A stretch of 64,000 nt of DNA from Burkholderiales bacterium. Lineage in GTDB: Bacteria > Pseudomonadota > Gammaproteobacteria > Burkholderiales > Casimicrobiaceae. The stretch is taken from assembly GCA_905339295.1 (NCBI GenBank), contig CAJPFI010000028.1, positions 1 to 64,000 of the forward strand, read 5' to 3'. Numbering within the stretch: position 1 is the stretch's first letter; each line of letters starts with the position of its first letter. This document shows positions 55,313 to 63,715 of the stretch, piece by piece. The translations under genes were made by a program, and so were the position numbers. The notes beneath the pieces were generated by a model. The model did no database searches. It was given only the letters and a program-made list of their open reading frames with translations, and was not told the DNA's origin.

Positions 55313-56656
55313 ATGCTCACCGTCGACGTCGCCTCGCTCGACTACGAGGGCCGCGGCGTCGCCCGCGTCGAGGGCAAGGCCGTGTTCGTCGAGGGCGCGC
55401 TGCCCGGCGAGACGGTCGCGATCGAGACGCTCAAGCGCAAGCCGACCTGGGAGCTCGCCCGCGCGGTGCGCATCGAGCTCGCCGCGGCGGACCGCGTCGC
55501 TCCGCGCTGCCCGCATTTCGGCGTGTGCGGCGGATGCACGCTCCAGCACGCCACACCGTCGCTCCAGGTCGCCGCCAAGCAGCGCGTGCTCGAGGACTCG
55601 TTGACGCGCATCGGGCGCGTGACGCCGGCGATATTGCTGCCGCCGGTCCACGGCGCCTCCTGGGGCTACCGCGCACGGGCGCGGCTGTCGGTCCGGCACG
55701 TCCCGAAGAAGGGCGGCGTGCTGGTCGGCTTCCACGAGCGCAAGTCGAGCTACGTCGCGGACATGCGTGAGTGCCACGTTCTGCCGCCGCGCGTTTCGGC
55801 GCTCCTGCCCCGCCTGCGCGAGCTCGTCGGGGCGCTGTCGATTCGCGACCGGTTGCCGCAGATCGAGGTCGCGGTCGGCGTTCGCGCCGACGCCCCGACC
55901 GTCGATCTGGTCGTGCTGGTGCTGCGCGTACTCGATCCGCCGACCGACGTCGACGCGGCGGCCCTGCGCGCGTTCGCGGCCGCGCACGACGTCTCGCTGT
56001 GGCTGCAGCCGGGCGGCCCGGGAAGCGCCGCGCCGCTCGTCGCGGGCGGTCCGGAACTCGCCTACAGGCTCGGCGAGTTCGACGTGACGATGCCGTTCTC
56101 GCCCACAGAATTCACGCAGGTCAATCCGAGCATCAACGAGGTGCTGGTGCGGCGCGCGATCTCGCTGCTCGCGCCGGCCCCGGGCGAGCGCGTTGCCGAC
56201 TACTTCTGCGGGATCGGCAACTTCACGCTGCCGATCGCGCGCGGCGGCGCGGACGTCGTCGGGATCGAAGGCAGCGAGGCGCTCGTCGGGCGCGCGCGCT
56301 CGAACGCCGCGCGCAATGGCCTCGCTTCGCGGACGCGCTTCGAGGTCGCGAACCTGTTCGCCGCGACGACCGAATCGATCGCGCCGCTCCTGCCGCTCGA
56401 CAAGGTGCTGATCGACCCACCGCGGGAAGGCGCCGTGGAGCTCGCCAGGGCGCTGCCGCCGGCGATCGACGAGGAGGCGCCGCGCCGGATCGTCTACGTG
56501 AGCTGCAATCCCGCGACGCTCGCGCGCGACGCCGCGGTGCTCGTGCACGACCGCGGATACACGCTCGCGGCGGCGGGCGCGATCAACATGTTCCCGCACA
56601 CGGCGCACGCCGAGTCGATCGCGCTCTTCCTGCGCGACCCGCCCCGCGCGGGGTGA
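55313..56656 (+). CDS. rlmD: 23S rRNA (uracil1939-C5)-methyltransferase
   Basis: 447 aa. N-terminal TRAM domain (1-60: [21 protein letters not shown]), a [4Fe-4S] cluster from Cys66, Cys72, Cys75 ([10 protein letters not shown]) and a later Cys in MRECHVLPP. The SAM domain has [12 protein letters not shown], and the catalytic [12 protein letters not shown] holds the nucleophile Cys. AAGGA precedes the ATG. It methylates U1939 (E. coli numbering). Confidence 0.95.
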   Translation: MLTVDVASLDYEGRGVARVEGKAVFVEGALPGETVAIETLKRKPTWELARAVRIELAAADRVAPRCPHFGVCGGCTLQHATPSLQVAAKQRVLEDSLTRIGRVTPAILLPPVHGASWGYRARARLSVRHVPKKGGVLVGFHERKSSYVADMRECHVLPPRVSALLPRLRELVGALSIRDRLPQIEVAVGVRADAPTVDLVVLVLRVLDPPTDVDAAALRAFAAAHDVSLWLQPGGPGSAAPLVAGGPELAYRLGEFDVTMPFSPTEFTQVNPSINEVLVRRAISLLAPAPGERVADYFCGIGNFTLPIARGGADVVGIEGSEALVGRARSNAARNGLASRTRFEVANLFAATTESIAPLLPLDKVLIDPPREGAVELARALPPAIDEEAPRRIVYVSCNPATLARDAAVLVHDRGYTLAAAGAINMFPHTAHAESIALFLRDPPRAG

Positions 56657-56694
56657 CGCGGCGGCACGCCGGTGACCTGCGCCGGCCCGCACCC

Positions 56695-56724
56695 AAAAAA
56701 AACGGGGCGAGTCGCCTCACCCCG
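56695..56724 (-). terminator. Intrinsic terminator of the Bax-inhibitor-1 family gene
   Basis: On the minus strand CGGGGTGAG, a short loop and CTCGCCCCG form a nine-position stem with one mismatch, followed directly by eight T. It lies 21 nt after the stop of the YbhL-like gene. It is the only canonical stem plus T-tract found in the window. Confidence 0.85.
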
Positions 56725-56744
56725 CAATCGCTGTTGGAGTCAGG

Positions 56745-57467
56745 TCAGTCGCGCTGCCCCGAGAACGCCATGAGCAGGTGAAGCAGGCTGACGAAGATGT
56801 TGTAGAGGCTCAGGAAAATGCCCAGCGTCGCCATCACGTAGTTCGTCTCTCCGCCGTTGACGATCCTGCTGACGTCGTACAGCAGGTAGGCGGAGAACAG
56901 CAGCACGGCGATCGACGAGATCGTGAGCGAGAGGGCCGGCACCTGGAAGAACAGGTTGGCGAGCGCCGCGACGATGACCAGCACGAGCCCGATGAACAGG
57001 AACTTGCCCATGAAGCTGAAGTCGCGCTTCGTCACCGTGGCGATAGTCGCCATCGCGAAGAAGATCGCCGCGGTCATTCCGCCGGCCAGCGCCACGAGCT
57101 GACCGCCGTTGCGGAGTCCCGCGGCGACGGACAGGATCGGCGTCAGGAACACGCCCGACACGAACGTGAAGCCCAGGAGCGCGGCGACGCCCCACGCGCT
57201 GTTGCGCAGCAGCGTGACGACGAACAGCATGCCGATCATCGCGCCGAACATCACGAGCGGCGTCATGATCGGCGCCGCCATGAAGAACGACACGAAATTC
57301 AACTGCATCCCGAGCCACGCGCCGCCGACGACCGGCAGCAGTGACAGCGCGAGCAGCCAGTAGGTGTTGCGCAGAACGCGGTTGCGTTCGGCGGTCAGCG
57401 AATCGGTCCCGCCGGGCAGCGGCGCGGGCCGGCCGGAAATCGAGACGGGCTGGAGCTTCGGATCCAT
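56745..57467 (-). CDS. Bax inhibitor-1/YccA-YbhL family membrane protein
   Basis: 240 aa with a soluble N-terminus (1-33) and seven hydrophobic helices, ending in a pair of acidic residues in helix positions (LLYDVSRIVNGGETNYV), which in family members form the pH-sensitive ion path. ETNYVMATLGIFLSLYNIFVSLL is the family C-terminus. Possible calcium leak channel or FtsH-interacting protein. Its own promoter and terminator bracket it, so it is monocistronic. Confidence 0.94.
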   Translation of the reverse strand: MDPKLQPVSISGRPAPLPGGTDSLTAERNRVLRNTYWLLALSLLPVVGGAWLGMQLNFVSFFMAAPIMTPLVMFGAMIGMLFVVTLLRNSAWGVAALLGFTFVSGVFLTPILSVAAGLRNGGQLVALAGGMTAAIFFAMATIATVTKRDFSFMGKFLFIGLVLVIVAALANLFFQVPALSLTISSIAVLLFSAYLLYDVSRIVNGGETNYVMATLGIFLSLYNIFVSLLHLLMAFSGQRD

Positions 57468-57511
57468 GCACTACCTCCCACGAGCGGCCCGCAACCGGAC
57501 CATCGGTTTTT

Positions 57512-57539
57512 AGACTAACAGAAACGCTCGGAGTTTCAA
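57512..57539 (-). promoter_or_regulatory. Sigma-70 promoter of the Bax-inhibitor-1 family gene
   Basis: On the minus strand TTGAAA (57539-57534), 16 nt, TAGTCT (57517-57512). The -35 matches 5 of 6; the -10 is weaker. It stands in a locally AT-rich patch about 45 nt before the ATG. Confidence 0.5.
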
Positions 57540-57763
57540 CCGGTTAACGCGTGCGTTCGTGGCGCTTCAGCAAAGCGGTGTTCGGGCAGATCGCGCGAAA
57601 TCAAGGGGTTGCCCCCCCGACGCGGAATCTCCCCTACTCACGTCAGGGTCCGAGGGACGGTAACATCGGTGCGCGCGACGCGAATCCGATGGCGCTGGCG
57701 TCGACACATCGCGGCGCCGACCGTGCCGCCGGGCATTCGATGCGGGGAGCGGCGATGCATCAC

Positions 57764-57853
57764 GGATGGGTGGCCGAGCGGTTGAAGGCACCGGTCTTGA
57801 AAACCGGCAAGGGCGCAAGTCCTTCGTGGGTTCGAATCCCACCCCATCCGCCA
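57764..57853 (+). tRNA. tRNA-Ser (anticodon UGA)
   Basis: 90 nt including encoded CCA. The acceptor stem GGATGGG pairs with CCCATCC, then discriminator G and CCA. The anticodon loop CTTGAAA shows TGA as anticodon, reading UCA-type serine codons. The long variable arm (CAAGGGCGCAAGTCCTTCG region) is class II, as required for serine. The T-loop TTCGAAT is standard. Confidence 0.97.
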
Positions 57854-58247
57854 ATTCCGCGTCCGGCAACGCCCGGGCGAGAGTCTCGGCCCGGGAAGTC
57901 GTGGAAAAAGCCGCTGAGCCCGACGTCGGTTCTGCCGCTCGGGTTGCTTCGTCGGATCGGACAAGCGCCGGCGCACCGGCGCGATGGCGTTGGTCTCGAT
58001 CCGCGCGGGCCTCGATGACGCGCAGCGTGACGCGCAGCGCGCGAGAACGGCTCTCACCGGGACGTGGACGAGCGACGCCGGCCCGCCCTCCCGGCGTTCG
58101 GCACCCACGGCGGGCCGGCCGCGCGTGCAGTCGTACACGGCGACTTCCACCGGCCACCGCGAGCAGCCCTCGTCCTGCGGCGGCACGGCGGCGCATCACA
58201 GGGACCGGTAGTGGACTGGGCGATACCGCACCGCAGGTGGAGGTGTC
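57854..58247. other. Region between tRNA-Ser and the IPTL-CTERM-like gene
   Basis: 394 nt with no gene recognised. The first 45 nt hold a strong hairpin (57872-57895). Open frames here are Arg/Ser-rich and lack start signals. The 3' end of a tRNA gene is a common integration target, but no integrase or repeated tRNA 3' end is visible here. Confidence 0.5.
57872..57895 (+). terminator. Hairpin after tRNA-Ser
   Basis: CCCGGGC and GCCCGGG pair perfectly, with a further inner CGAG/CTCG helix possible. It starts 18 nt after the tRNA CCA. No strong T-tract follows, so it may act as a processing or pause signal. Confidence 0.45.
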
Positions 58248-59063
58248 ATGAGACTCGTGCCGCGTTACGTTTTCGCCGTCGGTCTCGCGGCCTTCCTGAC
58301 CAGCGCGGCCAACGCCCAGGTCGTCCTCATCGGCGGGAGCACCAACAACGGCAATTTCGACCAGACCTACCCTCAGGAGATCGTCCCCGACTTCTTCCTG
58401 CCGAAGCCGAGCGTCTGGATCAACGAAGCGTCGAGAGCCATCACGGGTCCGTACGAAGACGAGCTTTCGTCCGAGCCCTGGGCCGGGCCTGCTCCCACCC
58501 CGGTCACGGCCGACGGCAGCGGTGATCCCGGACCGGACGGATGCAGCGGCCTGGACTGCGCCGTGTTCTTCAAGGCGTTTTCCGGGATCGTCGCCGAAGG
58601 CGCGACAACCGCGCACGTGTACCAGGACCATCCGGCCATCCCCGGCGTGACCTACGTCCTCACCGGCTGGGCCGGCGCCGAGGCCAATTTCCTGGTGACC
58701 GGGGCCGAGATCGCACTCGAGTTCCTGGATGGCGGCAGCAGCGTGATCCCGGCGAGCGGCCAGGTGATCGACCTGTTGGCGACGCTCTACGTCAACAACG
58801 GCGAGCCGTTCAATTACAGGGAGTACACGGCGGTGGCGGTCGCGCCGCCCGGCGCGGTCAGTGTCCGGGCACGCGTGTCGATGATTGGCGGCACGCCCAA
58901 TCCCGCCGGCGGAGGCCAGGCCTTCGTCGTCGACGACTTCACCCTGACCGTGGCCGTGGCGGGCGCGTCCAGCGTCCCGGTACCCACCTTCGACCCGCGC
59001 GCGCTGGCCGTTCTCGCCCTGCTCGTCGTCGCGGCCGGGACCTGGAGGCTGCGTCGCCGGTGA
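58248..59063 (+). CDS. Exported protein with IPTL-CTERM-like sorting tail
   Basis: 271 aa. N-terminal signal peptide (AVGLAAFLTSAANAQ). A beta-rich middle (STNNGNFDQTYPQE, ATTAHVYQDHPAIPGVTYVLTGWAG, AVSVRARVSMIGGTPNP) looks like a carbohydrate-binding or jelly-roll domain. The C-terminus is VPTFDPRALAVLALLVV followed by RLRRR, a variant of the IPTL-CTERM motif (IPT-L/F, hydrophobic helix, Arg cluster) that directs exosortase/archaeosortase-like processing. A GGAGG site precedes the ATG. The function of the middle domain is unknown. A 24-bp palindrome follows. Confidence 0.8.
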   Translation: MRLVPRYVFAVGLAAFLTSAANAQVVLIGGSTNNGNFDQTYPQEIVPDFFLPKPSVWINEASRAITGPYEDELSSEPWAGPAPTPVTADGSGDPGPDGCSGLDCAVFFKAFSGIVAEGATTAHVYQDHPAIPGVTYVLTGWAGAEANFLVTGAEIALEFLDGGSSVIPASGQVIDLLATLYVNNGEPFNYREYTAVAVAPPGAVSVRARVSMIGGTPNPAGGGQAFVVDDFTLTVAVAGASSVPVPTFDPRALAVLALLVVAAGTWRLRRR

Positions 59064-59763
59064 CGGGGAAGTCGACGGACGCCACCCTCGAGCCTCGCGC
59101 TCGGCCCCGGGGCCGAGCGCCGGGAACTCGACCACCGCGGATAGGACGTCCAACCGCATGAGGTGTCTGCTGTGGCAGCGTCTCACGGGTTGACGCGAGC
59201 GAGCCGACGGGAAGATGGCGTGGTCGTGCGCCGCCGTGGGCGTGAGTTTCCGCGTTGCGCGGGTGGCCCGGACCCGCAGACGTGCGCGCCGGTTGCGCGT
59301 GACGGCCGCAGGCGCGAGCCGGCCCGTCGTGGCGCACCGACGACGGGCGGTCGCGGTTGACTACACGGCAACGTGCTGATCGAACCCGTAGTACGGTGCC
59401 GGCTGGGCTTGGGGAGCGATTTCGCGCCGCCCTGCAGGCGGCAATTTCCAGCCTGCCGCCTGCGCGGTATAGCGAGCGACAGCTCGCCGCCAAACTATGA
59501 TCCAGAACCGACGCGTCGCGGGGGGAGCGTCGGTCCGTGTCCGCCCTCGGCGACCTCCGGCCGCTCGCCAGTCGCCGGCACGCGCCACGCCGCGCTCGCG
59601 ACGCCAGCGGCACGTCACCGGAACGACCGGCCGGGTCGCGTGCCGCGATTCGTGCGGACGCGACCCGGGCGCTTGACCCTCGCCTGCCTCGGGCGAATAC
59701 TCGTGCCGGCCGTCCGTTGCACCGGAATGCGTCGTGGCGACGCCAGTCCGTGGAGGAGCTTCC
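59064..59763. other. 700-nt region without a convincing gene
   Basis: Apart from the palindrome at 59097-59120 it holds a small hairpin GCGAGC-GACA-GCTCGC (59472-59487) and a locally AT-richer patch near 59485-59505. Open frames give Arg-rich products with no starts or motifs. A promoter for the downstream gene must lie here, but I cannot place it. Confidence 0.45.
59097..59120. terminator. Perfect 24-bp palindrome after the IPTL-CTERM-like gene
   Basis: GCGCTCGGCCCC is followed at once by its exact complement GGGGCCGAGCGC. It lies 34 nt past the stop codon. The very stable hairpin without a U-tract suggests a terminator or mRNA-stabilising element. Confidence 0.5.
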
Positions 59764-60834
59764 ATGCGATCCGGTCTGGGCATCCTGATCATGGGCGCGT
59801 CCTACGGTTCGCTGCTGGCGACCAAGCTGCTGCTCGCGGGCCATTCGGCGAAGCTGATCTGCCTCCCGGCCGAGGCCGACCTGATCAACGGCGAAGGCGC
59901 CCGGGTGCGGATCCCGGTCAAGGGCCACGACGGACTCGTCGAGATCGACTCGCGTGCACTGCCGGGGAAGCTGTCTGCGGGCGGCCCGGCGGGCGTCGAT
60001 CCCTCCGAATTCGATCTCGTCGCCCTGGCGATGCAGGAACCCCAGTACCGGGCGGACGGCGTGCGCGAATTGCTCGACGCGGTGGGCCGGGCCGGCGTTC
60101 CGTGCATGTCGATCATGAACATCCCGCCCGTGCCCTATCTCGCGCGCATTCCGGGCGTCGCGGTCGATGCCTGCAGGAGCTGTTACACGGACGCGAGCGT
60201 CTGGGACAGCTTCGACCCCGCGCGGGTCACGCTGTGCAGCCCGGACGCGCAGGCCTTCCGCCCGCCGGAGGAAAAGGTCAACGTGCTGCAGGTCAGGCTG
60301 CCAACCAACCTCAAGGCCGCGCGATTCGAGTCCGACGCGCATACCGCGATACTCCGGCGGCTGGCGTCCGACATCGAAGACGCCCGGTTCGACACCGGCG
60401 CCGGCAGCGTCGAGGTGCCCGTCAAGCTCAAGGTGCACGACTCGGTCTTCGTGCCGCTGGCGAAGTGGGCGATGCTGCTCGCCGGGAACTATCGCTGCGT
60501 GCAGAAGGACGCCATCCGTTCCATCCGGGACGCGGTCCATGCCGACCTCGATGCGTCGAGGGCGGTGTACGACTGGGTGGTCGGATTGTGCGTGGCCCTC
60601 GGCGCGGCGGAGGAGGATCTCGTGCCGTTCGGGAAATACGCCAACGCGGCGCTCTCGCTGCAAAGCCCGTCGTCGGCCGCGCGGGCTCTGGCGGCCGGCG
60701 CGCCCGACATCGAGCGCACCGATCGCCTGGTGCAGCTTATCGCGGCGCGCGAAGGAATGCGCCACGACGTCGTCGACCAGACCGTCGCCCTGGTGGACGC
60801 CTGGCTGGAGCGCAATCGCAAGCGGGCGCACTGA
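59764..60834 (+). CDS. Rossmann-fold ketopantoate reductase/opine dehydrogenase-like protein
   Basis: 356 aa. The N-terminus LGILIMGASYGSLLATKLLLAGHSAKLICLP is a beta-alpha-beta dinucleotide fold with GASYGS (11-16) in place of GxGxxG. IRIPVKGHDGLVEID-like sequence and a helical C-terminal half (from about 200: KLKVHDSVFVPLAKWAMLLAGNYRC) resemble ketopantoate reductase and related dehydrogenases. It is longer than PanE (about 300 aa). A GGAGGAG site precedes the ATG. Substrate unknown; not confidently PanE. Confidence 0.72.
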   Translation: MRSGLGILIMGASYGSLLATKLLLAGHSAKLICLPAEADLINGEGARVRIPVKGHDGLVEIDSRALPGKLSAGGPAGVDPSEFDLVALAMQEPQYRADGVRELLDAVGRAGVPCMSIMNIPPVPYLARIPGVAVDACRSCYTDASVWDSFDPARVTLCSPDAQAFRPPEEKVNVLQVRLPTNLKAARFESDAHTAILRRLASDIEDARFDTGAGSVEVPVKLKVHDSVFVPLAKWAMLLAGNYRCVQKDAIRSIRDAVHADLDASRAVYDWVVGLCVALGAAEEDLVPFGKYANAALSLQSPSSAARALAAGAPDIERTDRLVQLIAAREGMRHDVVDQTVALVDAWLERNRKRAH

Positions 60835-61141
60835 ACCTTCCGGGGCTCGCGCATCGAACCCCCGGAACCGCGAGTCCGCCCTGCCGCGAACGCTCGCGCC
60901 TGCCCGCAGCGGGTGGGTGCGCATGGAGGCGAACGGCTCGCCGGCGTGCCGCAAGGGCCGCGGCGCTGATTCCATGGGCGGCACGCGCCGGAGCCCGCGC
61001 GCGGCCTCGATGCACGCCCGCCTCCGCGTCACCGGCAATGAGGCCGGCATCGACAGCCCCAGGGCATTGCGCATCGGCTGCCCGACGTCCGCGGGGCGCC
61101 GCGGTCGCCGTGACCCGCGGGAGCCGCGCGGCGTTCGCCGG
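60835..61141. other. Convergent intergenic region
   Basis: 307 nt between two convergent genes. No start signals, family motifs or clear terminator were recognised. The sequence is GC-rich and reads open in several frames by composition only. Confidence 0.5.
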
Positions 61142-62680
61142 TCACGGGCGGGCGTAGCGGCTGCGCGTCTTCGCGTAGCCCCAGTGGAAATGGTAGAGCG
61201 AGGTCGAGCGCCACATCATGTGCAGGCGATCGCCTTGCAGCAGGTCGAGCGCCGCCGAGACGGGCGGCAGGTGCGAATAGATCGAGCGGATCCAGGTCAG
61301 CCGGCGGTGCGCCGCGAAGCGCTCGGCGATCGGCCGCGGATCGAGGCGCCGCAGCACCGTGGCCGGCACCTCCGAATGAAGGAAGTCCTGGAAGTCGCGT
61401 TCGCTCTCGGCGGAGAGATCGCGAAGCCCCATCCCGGCACCGAGCTTGCGCTGCCCGAACCACTCGCGCGGCACGCCGGCCTCCTCGGCGATGCGGCGCG
61501 GGATCGGCCGGTCGTAGTAGCCCGTGCCCAGCGTCCAGGGGCGCATCTCGGCCGAGCGCGTGATCCTGTAGATCGCCGGGCCGTGCCGCGCGCCGACGTA
61601 GGGCAACGGAAAGTGGACGAAGCCCGCGCGCAGCCGGAACTCGCCCAGCGCCTGTCCCGACAGGTGGCAGTCGTCGCGCTCGCGGAAGTCGGTGCGGCTG
61701 CACCGGCGAGTCGGCCCCCAGTAGCGCTCGCCGTGGCGCCCCGACACGAAGACGCTGCCGCGCAGCGTGTCCTCCATGACCCGGGCCGTGGCGTCGGTGA
61801 TCGCCGCCGGGCTGCTGAGGAAGAACTCCGCGCGCGGATGCCCGGGGAGTTCCGCGAGCGCGCGGCGGTCGAACTCGGCGACGCGCATGCCGAGCACGCG
61901 CAGCGTGTCGGCGCCGCTGTCGTCGCCCACGCGCTCGGTGACGCCGACGAGCGGATGGCCGGAGCGCCCCAGGCTCTCGACGAACGTGACGCCCTCCCGG
62001 CAGCCCGCGAGGCCGGCGATCGCCGCGGACGCCGTCGAGTCGTAGCCGCGCGAGCACGCCGCGACGAGCCGGTAGGTCGCCGCGCGACGGCGATCCGCGG
62101 CGTTGGCGGCGAGCCGGCAGGTCGTGCCGAGCAACAGGTCGACGTAGTCCGCGTAGCGCGAGGGCGGCGCGCCGGGCGGCCTCGCGATGCGTCGCAGCGA
62201 CGCGTCGGCGCGCAACGCCAGGTTGCAGCACGGATGCAGCTCGACCTGGTTCCCGGACGCCGTGCGCAGGCGCGACGGCGGCGGCGTGATGCCTCGCCGC
62301 ACCTGGGCGACGAAGTCGAAGAAATAGTCGGGATGCGAGAGATCGAGTCCGTCACCCGCGTCTGTGAGCAGGAACGCGAGCGAATTCGAGATCCGCGTCT
62401 CGCCGGGACCGCGCAGCACGAACAGCCGCTCGAGCGGATGGAAGGGCGCCGCGAAGACGATCTCGTCGCCGCGCACGCGCGCGCCCGATCCGGCCAGCGC
62501 ACCGGCAAGGTCGACGTCGAACGCGTCGAAGTCGCCGTCCCACGCGCCCTCGACGAAACCGTCGTCACGCGTCTCGACCCCGGCGCCGTGGCGCACGCGC
62601 ACCGGAGCGCCCGCCCGCGAGTGCGCGCACCAGGCAAGCGGCGGCAAATGCGCGTTCGGCTCGAACTCGATCTCCGGCAT
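61142..62680 (-). CDS. Asparagine-synthetase-like PP-loop protein with degenerate glutaminase domain
   Basis: 512 aa. The C-terminal domain (from about 175) has a PP-loop ACSRGYDSTASAA (Ser210-Ser215, SxGxDS type) that binds ATP for substrate adenylation. The N-terminal part (HPLERLFVLRGPGETRISNS, SLAFLLTDAGDGLDL) echoes the RDxxG...YY...FASE pattern of the class II glutaminase domain, but the protein begins MPEIEF and lacks the Cys nucleophile. So ammonia would not come from glutamine; it may ligate another amine. A GGGAG site precedes the ATG. Substrate and pathway unknown. Confidence 0.75.
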   Translation of the reverse strand: MPEIEFEPNAHLPPLAWCAHSRAGAPVRVRHGAGVETRDDGFVEGAWDGDFDAFDVDLAGALAGSGARVRGDEIVFAAPFHPLERLFVLRGPGETRISNSLAFLLTDAGDGLDLSHPDYFFDFVAQVRRGITPPPSRLRTASGNQVELHPCCNLALRADASLRRIARPPGAPPSRYADYVDLLLGTTCRLAANAADRRRAATYRLVAACSRGYDSTASAAIAGLAGCREGVTFVESLGRSGHPLVGVTERVGDDSGADTLRVLGMRVAEFDRRALAELPGHPRAEFFLSSPAAITDATARVMEDTLRGSVFVSGRHGERYWGPTRRCSRTDFRERDDCHLSGQALGEFRLRAGFVHFPLPYVGARHGPAIYRITRSAEMRPWTLGTGYYDRPIPRRIAEEAGVPREWFGQRKLGAGMGLRDLSAESERDFQDFLHSEVPATVLRRLDPRPIAERFAAHRRLTWIRSIYSHLPPVSAALDLLQGDRLHMMWRSTSLYHFHWGYAKTRSRYARP

Positions 62681-62833
62681 CCGGCTCCCTGGGGACAGGC
62701 TCGCGACGCGCGAAAGCCCGGAGCATATCGCGCCGGGACGCCGGGAATCGAGGGCGCGCGGCGGCGCCTGCCGCCCTGTGCGGGCACGCCGCGGGCGCAG
62801 GGTGTCCCGCGCCCGCGGTCGAACGTTTCGAGC

Positions 62834-63463
62834 CTACTTGACGCGCAGCCCGAGCGCGCGCACGACGATCGCGTCCTCGGTGTCGGCGAAATTGACGCGG
62901 AGCGACAGCAGAAGCGAGCCGTCCGCCGACTTGATGAACGTCGGCGCGCTGTCGACGCACACGGGACCCGGGTCGACGAGGTCGGTGCCGTCGTCGAGCT
63001 TGACGATGGCCGACGACGGCGGATCCTGGACCTGCGCCAGCCGTATCTGGCTGATGTGCGTGGCGGTGTCGGTGAGCTCGTAGCAGACGCGCACGCCGGT
63101 GACGATCGTGTTCTTCGGCAGGTCGAGCGCCATGTGGACGACCTTGTTGCCGCCGTCCGCGAAGGTCTCGCCGATCGTCGACGAGTGGATCACGAGCCCG
63201 GTGAGCCCGCCGCCGATGCCCGACGACGTCGAATCCGCCGTCGTCGTGACCTCGGCGCCGCCCGGCAGGAGCGCGAAGTGGTTGACCCAACCGACGTGCG
63301 GGCCGACGCCGCCGCCGCGCGCGACCGGCCCGCCCGCCTGAGGCGGCGGAACGCCCGGGGGCGGCGCGGCAAGGACGTCGAGGCTGGCAAGGCAGGCGAC
63401 GCCCAGCGCGAGTGCGATGCGGGATGCGATCACGGCAAGCGACTGCGACGTGCGTGCAGTCAT
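62834..63463 (-). CDS. Exported hypothetical protein
   Basis: 209 aa. Signal peptide ([19 protein letters not shown]), a Pro/Gly-rich linker (PPPGVPPPQAGGPVARGGGVG) and a beta-rich domain (NKVVHMALDLPKNTIVTGVRVCYELTDT, SQIRLAQVQDPPSSAIVKLDDG). Two Cys (VCYE and VCVD) may form a disulfide. No anchoring tail. GGAGG lies 7 nt before the ATG. Family not recognised. It precedes the PP-loop gene on the same strand (153-nt gap). Confidence 0.75.
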   Translation of the reverse strand: MTARTSQSLAVIASRIALALGVACLASLDVLAAPPPGVPPPQAGGPVARGGGVGPHVGWVNHFALLPGGAEVTTTADSTSSGIGGGLTGLVIHSSTIGETFADGGNKVVHMALDLPKNTIVTGVRVCYELTDTATHISQIRLAQVQDPPSSAIVKLDDGTDLVDPGPVCVDSAPTFIKSADGSLLLSLRVNFADTEDAIVVRALGLRVK

Positions 63464-63494
63464 AAGTAATCCTCCGATTCGTGGTTGCCCCCCC

Positions 63495-63634
63495 TTGTGC
63501 CATACAATACGCCAACGAGTTCGCGAAGCAAGCGACCGCCGACTTCTGTCACTAGAGAGCGTCTCCGCCGTAGGACGTCGCCCGACAAAACGCGACGAAG
63601 AGCGCGCAAGTCAGTTGTGCCCCACAATGCGCCA
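63495..63634. repeat. Pair of 20-nt direct repeats upstream of the exported protein gene
   Basis: TTGTGCCATACAATACGCCA (63495-63514) and TTGTGCCCCACAATGCGCCA (63615-63634) agree at 17 of 20 positions, 120 nt apart. Each contains the inverted half-sites TTGT and ACAA. They lie between the exported protein gene and the FMN reductase, and may be operators. The first copy is 32 nt before the ATG of the exported protein. Confidence 0.5.
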
Positions 63635-63715
63635 GCCGAATGGCGGCGCACTCGTCCGCCGCCCCCGCCAAGGCGCGATGCGCCACCCCGGAAATTGCCC
63701 GACGCGGCGCGACGA

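Noticed and set aside
57854-58247. Possible genomic island attachment at the tRNA-Ser 3' end
   Set aside because: No second copy of the tRNA 3' end and no integrase or phage gene is visible downstream.
61297-62787. Second long minus-strand frame overlapping the PP-loop gene
   Set aside because: Ser/Arg-rich shifted reading of the same DNA; the PP-loop and domain order are only in the other frame.
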